A stretch of DNA of 21,854 bases, from NCBI GenBank assembly GCA_964349415.1, contig CAYGGJ010000008.1, forward strand, positions 1 through 21,854, read 5' to 3'. The notes under the pieces are model-generated. The model saw only the letters and a list, made by a program, of their open reading frames with translations. It did not search any database and was not told the origin of the DNA. The DNA comes from 2-01-FULL-40-42 sp964349415 (GTDB lineage: Bacteria > Patescibacteriota > Microgenomatia > UBA1406 > GWC2-37-13). Made by a program: the position numbers and the translations under genes. This document shows, piece by piece, positions 11,446-18,982 of this stretch (positions within the stretch are counted from its first letter, which is position 1; every line of letters begins with the position of its first letter).

Positions 11446-12798
11446 TTAGTATATAGTCCGTTGTGCAAGACCTAAAGCATATTCTGCCCACCAACTGCCG
11501 GCTGACGGACCTCCATTACAGTTCCCATCCGATTCGCCAGGTTTTTTTATCCAGAGGAATGCGTCAACAATTTCATTCCCTGTACTTATACTAGGTTTTG
11601 CTCCTAAGGCTCGACCTGATGGATTACACCATTGAAAATCTCCTGTTGGTCCTTGTCCATTTCTGCCGGTATCGATTATAAAATGCTTACCTCCTATTTT
11701 TTGTGAAATACTAGATCCGTAAGAAATATTATTTTGCGTAGTCATAAAGTTTGAGACATTAAGAGCAAATCCGCTTGCATTATTAATCCCGGATTTTTGT
11801 AGTCGCTGCGCCATCTCCGAAGAATCAATCCAGTTTGGATGTCCTGCGTCCACGTATACTGAGGCGCCTTTGTTTTTTAGTGCAGAGACCGCATAGGATA
11901 TGAGGTCATAACGAGTCTGCCTGTCGGCCTGGGAAAGACAATTGGTAAGAGATAATGCATCCGGCTCAAGTACGACAAGAGCTTTTCTTCCGCCGATTGC
12001 ATTTGCGACTAAGTCAATCCATGATCTGTATCCGGACGGAGAATTAATTCCTCCTTGAGAAAATCCTCCGCAGTCTCTTTGGGGAATGTTATAAAGAACC
12101 ATGACCGGAATTGTATTTTTGTTTGCGCCCGCAGTTATCAATGCGTTTACGTCAGAGGAGATATTTGAGTTCCAATTTCCAAACCACTGCGCTTGTGGCT
12201 GTGAAGCGATTTTATCCATTTGAAGAGCATCCTGCGGTCTTGACGATCTCCATTGATCTGCTTGCTGTTTTGCATTGGAATAGGGATCCACATAAAAAGT
12301 GGATAGTGTAACGGTTTGAGTCGGGGTAGGTAAAGGTGTGGTTGGCGTTGGAGTTGGTGCCCGAGTCGGTGTAGGACTGACGGTAGGTGTAGGTGTTTGC
12401 GTTGGGGCTACTACTACTGGTTGTCCGGTATAGATCTGTATAGTGCGTCTGGCAATTTCACTATTTGATAAATTTCTTGCAACAAGCGTTATTTCATACG
12501 GACCTGTTCCTTTCCAACCCCAACTCGTGAAGTCTATGGAGGTTTCTTTATGAGGATGATCTTGGTAGCTGTTGCTCATAAAGTTCAGCTGGCCATTATC
12601 TACCTGCCACCACATGTTGTACTGTTCGATCTGTTGATTGGGGACAAGTGCCTTAAGAGGTTGTACTCCTTGAATCACCGAATTATTAGTAGGCCACCAA
12701 ATATTAATGGACTCTTGAGCTGAAGCTGTGACCCCAAATATGAGCAGGAGGGAAACAAACGCTAGGACGAAAAATTTCTTGATTAAACTGAAACGCAC
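11446..12798 (-). CDS. Secreted glycoside hydrolase family 6 cellulase-like protein
   Basis: The product has 450 residues and a GTG start. A signal peptide (basic RFSLIKK, hydrophobic core, cleavage near ASA-QES at 27/28) is followed by an Ig-like domain (about 30-125), a Pro/Thr linker (about 132-162) and a GH6 catalytic domain (165-450). All the GH6 aspartates are seen: D242 in RDCGG, D280 in LEPD, D376 in IDTGRNG; the substrate motif WIKKPGESDGNC (417-427) also matches. GH6 enzymes are inverting endoglucanases or cellobiohydrolases acting on beta-1,4-glucan. No carbohydrate-binding module or dockerin is visible, though the Ig-like domain may bind glucan or the cell surface. A -10-like TAAGAT (12806-12811, minus) ends 7 nt from the GTG. 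Confidence 0.95.
   Translation of the reverse strand: MRFSLIKKFFVLAFVSLLLIFGVTASAQESINIWWPTNNSVIQGVQPLKALVPNQQIEQYNMWWQVDNGQLNFMSNSYQDHPHKETSIDFTSWGWKGTGPYEITLVARNLSNSEIARRTIQIYTGQPVVVAPTQTPTPTVSPTPTRAPTPTPTTPLPTPTQTVTLSTFYVDPYSNAKQQADQWRSSRPQDALQMDKIASQPQAQWFGNWNSNISSDVNALITAGANKNTIPVMVLYNIPQRDCGGFSQGGINSPSGYRSWIDLVANAIGGRKALVVLEPDALSLTNCLSQADRQTRYDLISYAVSALKNKGASVYVDAGHPNWIDSSEMAQRLQKSGINNASGFALNVSNFMTTQNNISYGSSISQKIGGKHFIIDTGRNGQGPTGDFQWCNPSGRALGAKPSISTGNEIVDAFLWIKKPGESDGNCNGGPSAGSWWAEYALGLAQRTIY
12313..12405 (-). repeat. Pro-Thr repeat linker of the GH6 protein
   Basis: Residues 132-162 are almost only Pro and Thr with a few Ala, Val, Ser and Arg (PTPTPTV-type units). The DNA is correspondingly repetitive. 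Such linkers separate modules of secreted glycosidases and are often glycosylated in other bacteria. Confidence 0.85.
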
Positions 12799-12873
12799 AA
12801 AAAAAATCTTAATAACACCACTAATTTATAGTAGCGGAATTTTAGGACAAAATCAAGACCCTGCCGGCATTTC

Positions 12874-12890
12874 TTACAATGCTTCTTACA
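12874..12890 (+). promoter_or_regulatory. TTCTTACA direct repeat, site e
   Basis: TTCTTACA occurs at 12871-12878 and 12883-12890, so TTACA is repeated at 12 nt. It lies in the 150-base divergent region between the GH6 gene and the FAD oxidoreductase gene. The rest of that gap holds weak -10 candidates for both genes and no other structure I can support. Confidence 0.45.
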
Positions 12891-12948
12891 TTTCTTTTGG
12901 CATATAGTCCGTAGACTGCTTCATCAGCTTCACCTATCCTCATGCAAG

Positions 12949-14181
12949 ATGTTGCAGGAGATTGAAGCACAGCCATTCCGTCATCACGCAGAGCTAAGCG
13001 CTAATTTTAAATGCGATACTGTCGTAGTTGGAAGTGGCATTACCGGTCTTCTACTCGCAAAGAAATTAACAGATCTGGGACAGAGGGTAGTTTTGCTTGA
13101 TGAAAACGAAAATCTCGCCTACGGCGCCTCAATTAAAAATCACGGTTGGTTGCACAAGGGGACAGTCCACGCGGTTTCCGTCAAAGATAAAGATCAGGCA
13201 AAAAGTATAGTCCAGAAGCTTATCTATGGACATGAGTTTATTAGTTCTTATGCACGAGAGTGTATAGAGAATCCATTTGAGCCGGTTTATGTATGCACTC
13301 AAGATGAAAATTTTGCTCAATCCGCAGTAGAGCTTTGGCAGGAGTTTGAAGTGGGATATCAACAGATCTCCAGAAAAAAATTTTATGAGCTCGATTCCGG
13401 TATAAATCCTCAACTTCCGCTTAGTTTTTTTCAAAGCTCGGATCTGAGAATCAATAATAGAATTTTATTTCAAAAACTTTTAACAGATATCAAAAGTAAA
13501 GGGGGATCAGTGCTAAGTGGAGCGACGTATATGCATACAGAAGAGGATAAAGTAAGCATAAGTTCTCAGGGCAAAGGTTTTGATATACAAGCAAACACAT
13601 TTGTTTATTGTACGGGTGCCAAATTAGGACAGTCCTATGAAAGATTAACAGGTTTTAATTTAAACTTAACTTTTTGGAAAAGTCATCTTTTACTACTCCC
13701 GCGTTTTAGTCCGTTTAGTCTAGTATCTCTTGATAGAGATGGTCCGATTATTATCAATCATAGAGAAGCCAGTGTTGTCAACAAAGGATACGATGAAGTT
13801 CAGGTTTCTTATCCGGATTATTCCGTTGATCCAAAACAGATTAATTTGACGGTTGACTCGCTCGCTAATTTTTATCCTGCTATAAAAGACGCTTGTCAAA
13901 ATCCAAACTATATAGCATGCATCAAGCCGTCTGTAAATATTTTTGATCAGACGAGGCATTCGGTTGATTCACAAGTGGTGGAGCCCGTAAGAGGACACTA
14001 TTTTGTACTTCCCGGGAAAATGACCGAAGCTCCTTATGTAGTAGACGAGCTTATTCACACGCTCTATAACAGACTAGATTTCTCCGAGATTGCACAAAGA
14101 CCGATCGATTCTTCTTTTGATGGCGGTTCAACCTCAAGGGTAACGAAACTTACTAACAGGACAAGATATGAATACAAATAA
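12949..14181 (+). CDS. FAD-dependent oxidoreductase, DAO family
   Basis: The product has 410 residues. A Rossmann FAD-binding motif VVVGSGITGLLLAKKL (GxGxxG, G28-G33) is followed by an acidic residue (D51 in VVLLDEN) that would bind the ribose of FAD. The motif ASIKNHGWLHKG and later NTFVYCTGAKLG (the second FAD-contact region) fit D-amino-acid-oxidase/glycine-oxidase-like enzymes. The C-terminal GHYFVLPGKMTEAPYVVDELI fits the closing FAD contact. Such enzymes oxidise C-N or C-OH bonds; the substrate is not identifiable. It overlaps the next gene by 14 bases, so an FAD enzyme and an SDR enzyme are made together and probably act on one pathway. A weak -10 (TATCCT, 12935-12940) precedes the ATG. 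Confidence 0.88.
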   Translation: MLQEIEAQPFRHHAELSANFKCDTVVVGSGITGLLLAKKLTDLGQRVVLLDENENLAYGASIKNHGWLHKGTVHAVSVKDKDQAKSIVQKLIYGHEFISSYARECIENPFEPVYVCTQDENFAQSAVELWQEFEVGYQQISRKKFYELDSGINPQLPLSFFQSSDLRINNRILFQKLLTDIKSKGGSVLSGATYMHTEEDKVSISSQGKGFDIQANTFVYCTGAKLGQSYERLTGFNLNLTFWKSHLLLLPRFSPFSLVSLDRDGPIIINHREASVVNKGYDEVQVSYPDYSVDPKQINLTVDSLANFYPAIKDACQNPNYIACIKPSVNIFDQTRHSVDSQVVEPVRGHYFVLPGKMTEAPYVVDELIHTLYNRLDFSEIAQRPIDSSFDGGSTSRVTKLTNRTRYEYK

Positions 14182-15298
14182 GATTGCGATATTGGGCTCA
14201 GAGGGATTTATCGGAAAAAACTTAACCCGGCATATAATAAAAACAAAGAGACCTAAGATACTCACTTTAATTTCAAGAAAAAAGTCTTCTTTTAAAAAAG
14301 GAAAAATAAGAAAAGCGTCTTGTGACCTTCTGAATATTACGAAACTTAAAAAACTAATTGAAGGTCATGATTTTATTTATTTTACGGGAGGTCTTGCATG
14401 GCAACACCCAAAATCTGCCTTTAGGTCCAAACTGGAATTATTACTAGAACAACTTGTTCAAAATTCACTAAGTGCATATTTTATGGGAAAAATAATTACT
14501 GTTGATCAAAGATTGATTTGGCTATCGACAAACGCAATTGAAATCATGAAATCTTCATTAACACCACTGCAAAATAAAAAATTAGAAAACGAACTAAACG
14601 AGATAATAGAATGTTTGTTTTCAAGAAAAAAAATGGATGTTCTCAAATCTATGGATTCATATTTAAAAGAATTAACGTGGGATTTAGTTATGAAACATGT
14701 TCTCTATAGTTTTCCTCACGCTCTCGACTATAGTTATGCATACTCAAAATATCTAGGCGAGAAGATATTAATAAGGCTTTCAAACCAAAATATAAAAATA
14801 GTAAGAATTTCAGATGCTTATGGACCGGGACAGAGCATATCGTTTAATGCCATTAACCCGGATGTTCAGGCAAGAAGAATTCAAAGATTTGTAGCAGCAT
14901 ACAGACTTATTTCTCAAAATAAAATTGACTGGATTCCGAGGGATGGTAAAGGACTTCACGGATTTCATAGAAGCAAAGACAAAAGGATCTTTCACGAAGT
15001 TTGGCGGGATAAAGTTTTCCCCACATATATAAAGGATATCTGTCAAACGTTAACGAATGTGGGAGAATCGGCAAATAAAACTCAGGTTCTGTATCAACTG
15101 CGTGTAGAGGGTCTTATGACAAAAGAGCTCTCCAAAATAATTAGAGACTTCTTTAAAGCATCCGTGAATATAAAGCAGGAAGGGATTAAAAGAATTGATT
15201 TCAAAACTAAACTAAAAGATTCAAACCCGTCCGTATTAATGAGCAAACCGACCTCATTTAAAGATGGACTTCGAAAGTGGATGAAAAACGAAGTATAA
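14168..15298 (+). CDS. NAD(P)-dependent epimerase/dehydratase-like protein (extended SDR) with long insertion
   Basis: The product has 376 residues. The N-terminal Rossmann motif is GSEGFIG (G10, G13, G16), and the active-site pair is Y190-AYS-K194 in SYAYSKYLGEK, followed by KIVRISDAYGPGQS, the usual D-x-Y-G-P-G motif. This is the extended SDR type of nucleotide-sugar epimerases and dehydratases. About 110 residues (75-185) between the cofactor fold and the Tyr motif have no clear family match and are longer than usual, with a Lys- and Leu-rich helical look. The gene is A-rich and Lys-rich. It is translationally coupled to the FAD gene through a 14-base overlap. Substrate is unknown; a sugar or polyketide-like compound is possible. 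Confidence 0.85.
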   Translation: MNTNKIAILGSEGFIGKNLTRHIIKTKRPKILTLISRKKSSFKKGKIRKASCDLLNITKLKKLIEGHDFIYFTGGLAWQHPKSAFRSKLELLLEQLVQNSLSAYFMGKIITVDQRLIWLSTNAIEIMKSSLTPLQNKKLENELNEIIECLFSRKKMDVLKSMDSYLKELTWDLVMKHVLYSFPHALDYSYAYSKYLGEKILIRLSNQNIKIVRISDAYGPGQSISFNAINPDVQARRIQRFVAAYRLISQNKIDWIPRDGKGLHGFHRSKDKRIFHEVWRDKVFPTYIKDICQTLTNVGESANKTQVLYQLRVEGLMTKELSKIIRDFFKASVNIKQEGIKRIDFKTKLKDSNPSVLMSKPTSFKDGLRKWMKNEV

Positions 15299-15299
15299 T
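15271..15299 (+). promoter_or_regulatory. Promoter for the tRNA-binding-domain gene, overlapping the upstream stop codon
   Basis: TCGAAA (15271-15276), a 17-nt spacer and TATAAT (15294-15299) end 6 nt before ATG 15306. The -10 hexamer includes the TAA stop (15296-15298) of the SDR gene. Confidence 0.65.
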
Positions 15300-15305
15300 G
15301 ACTTG

Positions 15306-15629
15306 ATGATAACTTTTGAAGATTTTAAGAAGCTAGATATCCAAATGGGAACTATAGTCTCTGCAGAAAAAGCTGAGGGGGTTGACAAGCTTTTAAAATT
15401 GGTTGTAGACCTTGGTTCTGAAAAAAGACAGATAATGGCAGGCATTGCCGAAATTTTTCCAGACCCCTCGGTTCTTGTCGGAAAACAAGTACCCATCTTG
15501 GTAAATCTTGAACCGCGAAAATTTAGAGGTCATGAAAGCCAAGGTATGATGCTTGCTGCAGACGAGGACGGTAAGCCCGTACTCCTTCACACAAAGAAGA
15601 AAGTAAAAAACGGCAGTATCATCCGATAA
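15306..15629 (+). CDS. tRNA-binding (EMAP/MetRS-beta/CsaA-like) domain protein
   Basis: The product has 107 residues from ATG 15306; a TTG one codon upstream is less likely because the -10 spacing suits the ATG. It matches the OB-fold tRNA-binding domain: FKKLDIQMGTIVSAEKAEGVDKLLKLVVDLGSEKRQIMAGIAEIFPDPSVLVGKQVPILVNLEPRKFRGHESQGMMLAA. The conserved G-x-I and the S/Q-x-G-M-x-L-A motif are intact. In most bacteria this domain is the C-terminal part of methionyl-tRNA synthetase; a free version may work in trans with MetRS or as a CsaA-like chaperone. It is monocistronic with its own leaderless promoter. Family is firm; whether MetRS is its partner is unknown. Confidence 0.92.
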   Translation: MITFEDFKKLDIQMGTIVSAEKAEGVDKLLKLVVDLGSEKRQIMAGIAEIFPDPSVLVGKQVPILVNLEPRKFRGHESQGMMLAADEDGKPVLLHTKKKVKNGSIIR

Positions 15630-15662
15630 TCTGCTTGTTGCACCGCTTCAAATCCCCTCTGT

Positions 15663-15668
15663 TATAAT
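15663..15668 (+). promoter_or_regulatory. -10 box for the histidine kinase gene
   Basis: TATAAT ends 9 nt before ATG 15678. An out-of-frame ATG at 15671 lies between. No convincing -35 at normal distance. Confidence 0.55.
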
Positions 15669-15677
15669 GTATGGGCT

Positions 15678-16862
15678 ATGTTGCAAAAGATACATATTGC
15701 TTCGCTAAAATTCATGGCCCCTCTTTCAATAAAGAGGACATACAAGGAAATAGTCAATGAGGCGATCGACTTAATGGAAGCTGACTATGGCACGGTTTTT
15801 CTCATTCGACAAAATGTCATTCAGAGAGTGTATTCTACGGTAAGAAGGCCGATTCAGCCGAGGAAAGATGGTTTTACCTACAAGGTCTTTAAAACCAAAA
15901 AAATAAAAATTGTATCCTTACCAGAAATTTTAAAAAATCATCCCGAGGCAAAACTTTTATATTTTTCTCCGAAGAAACTGAAAATAAAGTCAGTAGTACT
16001 CATACCCTTGTCTACTAGAAGAAAATCTATGGGAGTGTTATCGCTTCAATCTAAAAAAAGTACCAACTTTCACAAAACAAAGCTCAGGGGTCTGCGACTT
16101 TTTGCATCCATGGCAAGTCTGGCAATCGAAAAAAATCTTTTGTACAATCAAGTCAAAAATTCTCTGGAGACGAGAGATTTATTTATCTCTACCGCGTCGC
16201 ATGAGCTTAGAACCCCCCTTACTACTATTTATGGGTACTCGCAGTGGATCGAAGAATATGTAAAAAAAGGCAAGATGCCAGAGTTGAAATGGGCAAAGAT
16301 CATGATTAAAGAATCAAAACGTTTAAATCTCCTCATAAATGAGCTACTAAGAATAGAACAAATAAAAATTGGAAATTTCCAATACAACTTCAAGAAAACC
16401 AATTTAAACGAGGTAATTGAAAGGGCGACCGTCTCTTTTAACATGGAGTACAGAAATCATAAACTGTTTGTGGAAAGAAACGTCCCAAAAAAAAGCAACG
16501 TTTACGGAGACTTTAATAAATTAATGCAAGTATTTATAAACTTACTTAATAACTCGGCAAAATTTAGTCCTATGGGAAGTGCGATTAGACTTTCATTATC
16601 GCAAACCTCAAGAAATTACAGTATTAAGATACAAGATCGAGGAGCGGGAATAACAAAAAAAGACATACCAAAAATATTTAAAGGATTTTATAAAGGAAGC
16701 AAGTCTAAAAGTGGCATGGGACTCGGGCTCTTTTTGGCAAAGAATATAATCGAAGAGCACGAGGGAAAAATTCTTATAAAATCCAGACTCAATCAAGGCA
16801 CAACGGTAGAAATTAAACTTCCAAAGTTTGACAATGGTAACAGAAAAAGAAAAATTAAATAG
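15678..16862 (+). CDS. Soluble GAF-domain sensor histidine kinase
   Basis: The product has 394 residues without a membrane helix. A GAF domain covers about 15-152 (EIVNEAIDLMEADYGTVFLI, VVLIPLSTRRKSMGVLSLQSK). The HisKA domain has the H-box STASHELRTPLTTIYGYSQW with phospho-acceptor His 175. The HATPase domain has the N-box INLLNNSAKFSP (287-298), the G1 motif IQDRGAGI with D320 and the G2 motif GMGLGLFLAKNI (346-357). It would autophosphorylate and pass the phosphate to a response regulator; no regulator gene is present in the window, so it is an orphan kinase here. The GAF domain suggests a cytoplasmic small-molecule or redox signal. The P-loop gene overlaps its 3' end by 29 bases. Confidence 0.95.
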   Translation: MLQKIHIASLKFMAPLSIKRTYKEIVNEAIDLMEADYGTVFLIRQNVIQRVYSTVRRPIQPRKDGFTYKVFKTKKIKIVSLPEILKNHPEAKLLYFSPKKLKIKSVVLIPLSTRRKSMGVLSLQSKKSTNFHKTKLRGLRLFASMASLAIEKNLLYNQVKNSLETRDLFISTASHELRTPLTTIYGYSQWIEEYVKKGKMPELKWAKIMIKESKRLNLLINELLRIEQIKIGNFQYNFKKTNLNEVIERATVSFNMEYRNHKLFVERNVPKKSNVYGDFNKLMQVFINLLNNSAKFSPMGSAIRLSLSQTSRNYSIKIQDRGAGITKKDIPKIFKGFYKGSKSKSGMGLGLFLAKNIIEEHEGKILIKSRLNQGTTVEIKLPKFDNGNRKRKIK

Positions 16863-17775
16863 AGGCACGGGAACAGAGATTTGGGACAGACTGCAAGAGA
16901 TTGTCGGAGGAGTCGCAGGATTGCCTCAAGGATTATTAGAATATGACATTAAAGAGAGCTTTGTCCATAGAGTGATTTTTTGTGGCAAGCCAGGCACTGG
17001 AAAAACGACCGCCCTTTTTCAATTTGTTGAAAAAATGAGAAGAAAAGGGATAGAATCTGAAGTTGTCCAGTATGATGAAATTCTCGCAAGAACCGTAAGA
17101 GAAGTGGGTGAGTCGGATTCAGAATGGGGAGAAAGTGAAAGGGAGCTTTTAAACGGGAGGATACTGGATGCGATGATGTCTAGAAAGCCTGGGGTGCTGC
17201 AGGTCGTAGAACTAGCGCCAGTTGGATTGAAAGATAGAGGGCAGACTGCAATAAAAAATCTCCCAGAGGATGAAAAAGAGTCGTCCATGCTCTTATGGCT
17301 TTTTGCAGATCTAGCACTTCAATATAAAAGCGGCGTACTTAGAAAGACACTTGCAAATAAGAATGAGGAGATCCCGGACGAGAAAGTCGAACAAATACTA
17401 GCGGAAGAACACGGAGTTGATATTGTGGGATGGCCTAGCAGCATTGCGCCTAAGCAAAGAGGACGATTGGTAAAAGAAACGGTGTCGAAGATGGCCCTCC
17501 CAGAAGATATAGCAGATATCAACCTTGAAGTACTTACAAAAATTGGGATAAAGAGTGATGATTTACCAGAACATGTAGATCAAGGCTTAATGTATGTAGC
17601 CGAGGACCTTCCAAAAGGGATCCGTAAACAGATTAAGGATGAGTATGGCGAATCCTTGAGATTTTCTATTGATGCCGATGTAGGATCAATGACACTTTAT
17701 AACAAATTATTAAGAGAAGGAGAGCGAGTAACTTGGTATGCGGACATGTTTTGTAGAAATTTGAAAATAGAGTAA
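16834..17775 (+). CDS. P-loop NTPase/kinase-like protein, unknown function
   Basis: The product has 313 residues from ATG 16834 (a TTG two codons upstream is also in frame). A clear Walker A motif GKPGTGKTT is at residues 51-59, in the context SFVHRVIFCGKPGTGKTTALFQFVEKMRRKG. Then VVQYDEILARTVREVG resembles the acidic strand of zeta-toxin or adenylate-kinase-like P-loop kinases, and GVLQVVELAPVG is a possible Walker B or lid strand. The C-terminal half is helical and acidic and I do not recognise it. It overlaps the histidine kinase gene by 29 bases and is followed 9 bases later by a hexokinase, so these may be co-expressed. It could be a nucleotide or sugar kinase, or an ATPase; unresolved. 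Confidence 0.7.
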   Translation: MVTEKEKLNRGTGTEIWDRLQEIVGGVAGLPQGLLEYDIKESFVHRVIFCGKPGTGKTTALFQFVEKMRRKGIESEVVQYDEILARTVREVGESDSEWGESERELLNGRILDAMMSRKPGVLQVVELAPVGLKDRGQTAIKNLPEDEKESSMLLWLFADLALQYKSGVLRKTLANKNEEIPDEKVEQILAEEHGVDIVGWPSSIAPKQRGRLVKETVSKMALPEDIADINLEVLTKIGIKSDDLPEHVDQGLMYVAEDLPKGIRKQIKDEYGESLRFSIDADVGSMTLYNKLLREGERVTWYADMFCRNLKIE

Positions 17776-17778
17776 AAT
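17751..17778 (+). promoter_or_regulatory. Promoter for the hexokinase gene
   Basis: TTGTAG (17751-17756), a 16-nt spacer and TAAAAT (17773-17778) end 6 nt before ATG 17785. The -10 includes the stop codon of the P-loop gene. Confidence 0.6.
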
Positions 17779-17784
17779 ACCGCT

Positions 17785-18945
17785 ATGATCGTAGAAAGAA
17801 TGAGACCCTCAGATGTTTTAAAGGACCCAAATTTCAGAAAACTTACTCCCGAAGAGGAGAAGGAGGTTTCTGCTCTCTATCGTAAAGATCTGCTCGCCGG
17901 TTTACACAGTAAGCCTTCAAGTCTCGCAATGATCCCATCACTACTCTCACCCGTTGATATTACGCGATTACCGAAAGGAAAAAAAGCACTCGTTCTAGAA
18001 ATAGGTGGAACTCATCTTTACGGAGGACACTTTAGTGTTCAAAATGGAATCCCAATAGTAAAACGTGGACTAAAAATAGAGATGAAGCGAAAGCAATTCG
18101 ACAATGTAAACGATTTCTTTGAAATGTTAAGTTTAGAGTTAAGCCCGATCCTAGCGGATATGGAACCAGATGCATTAGGAGTTGTATTTTCTTTCTCAGG
18201 AAATGCTGTTGAAACCGCAAGAGGAGTAGATGTTGTATCTAAACATGATGAAAAACTATCTAAGGGTATTGTAATTCCAGGGATTGGAAGTGGTCCGATC
18301 GGAGAATTATTGCTCGATGCCTTGTCGAAAAAATATAATTATTCCGAAAACATGCCGGTTGTGACAACAAATGACACGGTTGCCGTTGCACTTTCAGCAG
18401 GTACGAGTATGGGCGTAATAGTAGCAACAGGATTTAATTTGGCTGTAAAAACATCACAAGGCATAATAAACACTGAATCAGGAGGATTCGACAAGCTCCC
18501 AACGCATGAATTAGTGAGGACGGTAGACCAAGAGAGTACGACACCGGGTAGAGGACTTGCTGAGAAGCAAATCTCAGGAGCTTATTTAGGACAACAATTT
18601 GCACTAGCAACTGGTTCAGCAGATCGATCTTCAGAGAGAATTTCTGAAATTCTTAAGCAGATTGATGGAGAAGAGGAATGCAGAGTGGCCCAAATCCTTA
18701 GAGAACGATCTTCCCAAATAGTAGGAATAATGTTAGGGACCGTTATAAACACCTTCCCGGAAAGTTTTACCGGTGAAAGTATCGATATCCCCGTTGAAGG
18801 ATCGCTATTCTGGAATATGGTCGGTTACCCTGGTTTTACTAAGGCATTCACAGAAAGGATTTCAGGGAAGAAAATAAATTTCCTACAAATACCGGAGTCA
18901 GGGAGGGTAGGTATTGGGTTGGCTGCGTTGAGCTTCGTAAAATAA
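17785..18945 (+). CDS. Hexokinase (eukaryote-type hexokinase family, PF00349/PF03727-like)
   Basis: The product has 386 residues. The order of motifs follows eukaryotic hexokinases and not ROK or Glk glucokinases: phosphate motif LVLEIGGTHLYGGHFSV (69-85), LGVVFSFSGN (131-140), catalytic TTNDTVAVA with D197 (194-202), MGVIVATGFNLA (209-220), INTESGGFD with E231, DQESTTPGRGLAEKQISGAYLGQ (248-270), and the C-terminal adenosine-side part VEGSLFWNMVGYPGFTKAF...INFLQIPESGRVGIGLAAL. Hexokinases phosphorylate glucose and related sugars with ATP. The usual sugar-binding T-K-G-F is changed (KLSKGIVIPG), so specificity may differ. It is near the half-size of mammalian enzymes. The preceding P-loop gene ends 9 bases upstream. 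The product could feed glycolysis or polysaccharide synthesis. Confidence 0.88.
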   Translation: MIVERMRPSDVLKDPNFRKLTPEEEKEVSALYRKDLLAGLHSKPSSLAMIPSLLSPVDITRLPKGKKALVLEIGGTHLYGGHFSVQNGIPIVKRGLKIEMKRKQFDNVNDFFEMLSLELSPILADMEPDALGVVFSFSGNAVETARGVDVVSKHDEKLSKGIVIPGIGSGPIGELLLDALSKKYNYSENMPVVTTNDTVAVALSAGTSMGVIVATGFNLAVKTSQGIINTESGGFDKLPTHELVRTVDQESTTPGRGLAEKQISGAYLGQQFALATGSADRSSERISEILKQIDGEEECRVAQILRERSSQIVGIMLGTVINTFPESFTGESIDIPVEGSLFWNMVGYPGFTKAFTERISGKKINFLQIPESGRVGIGLAALSFVK

Positions 18946-18947
18946 GT

Positions 18948-18976
18948 TTGAAAATTTAAGCCAATTCTTTTATCGT
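18948..18976 (+). promoter_or_regulatory. Promoter for the PNPOx-family gene
   Basis: TTGAAA (18948-18953), a 17-nt spacer and TATCGT (18971-18976) end 6 nt before ATG 18983, giving another leaderless arrangement. Confidence 0.6.
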
Positions 18977-18982
18977 TTATCA

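Noticed and set aside
12111..12311. Plus-strand frame of 66 codons within the GH6 gene
   Set aside because: It lies wholly opposite conserved GH6 catalytic sequence and has no promoter or recognisable content.
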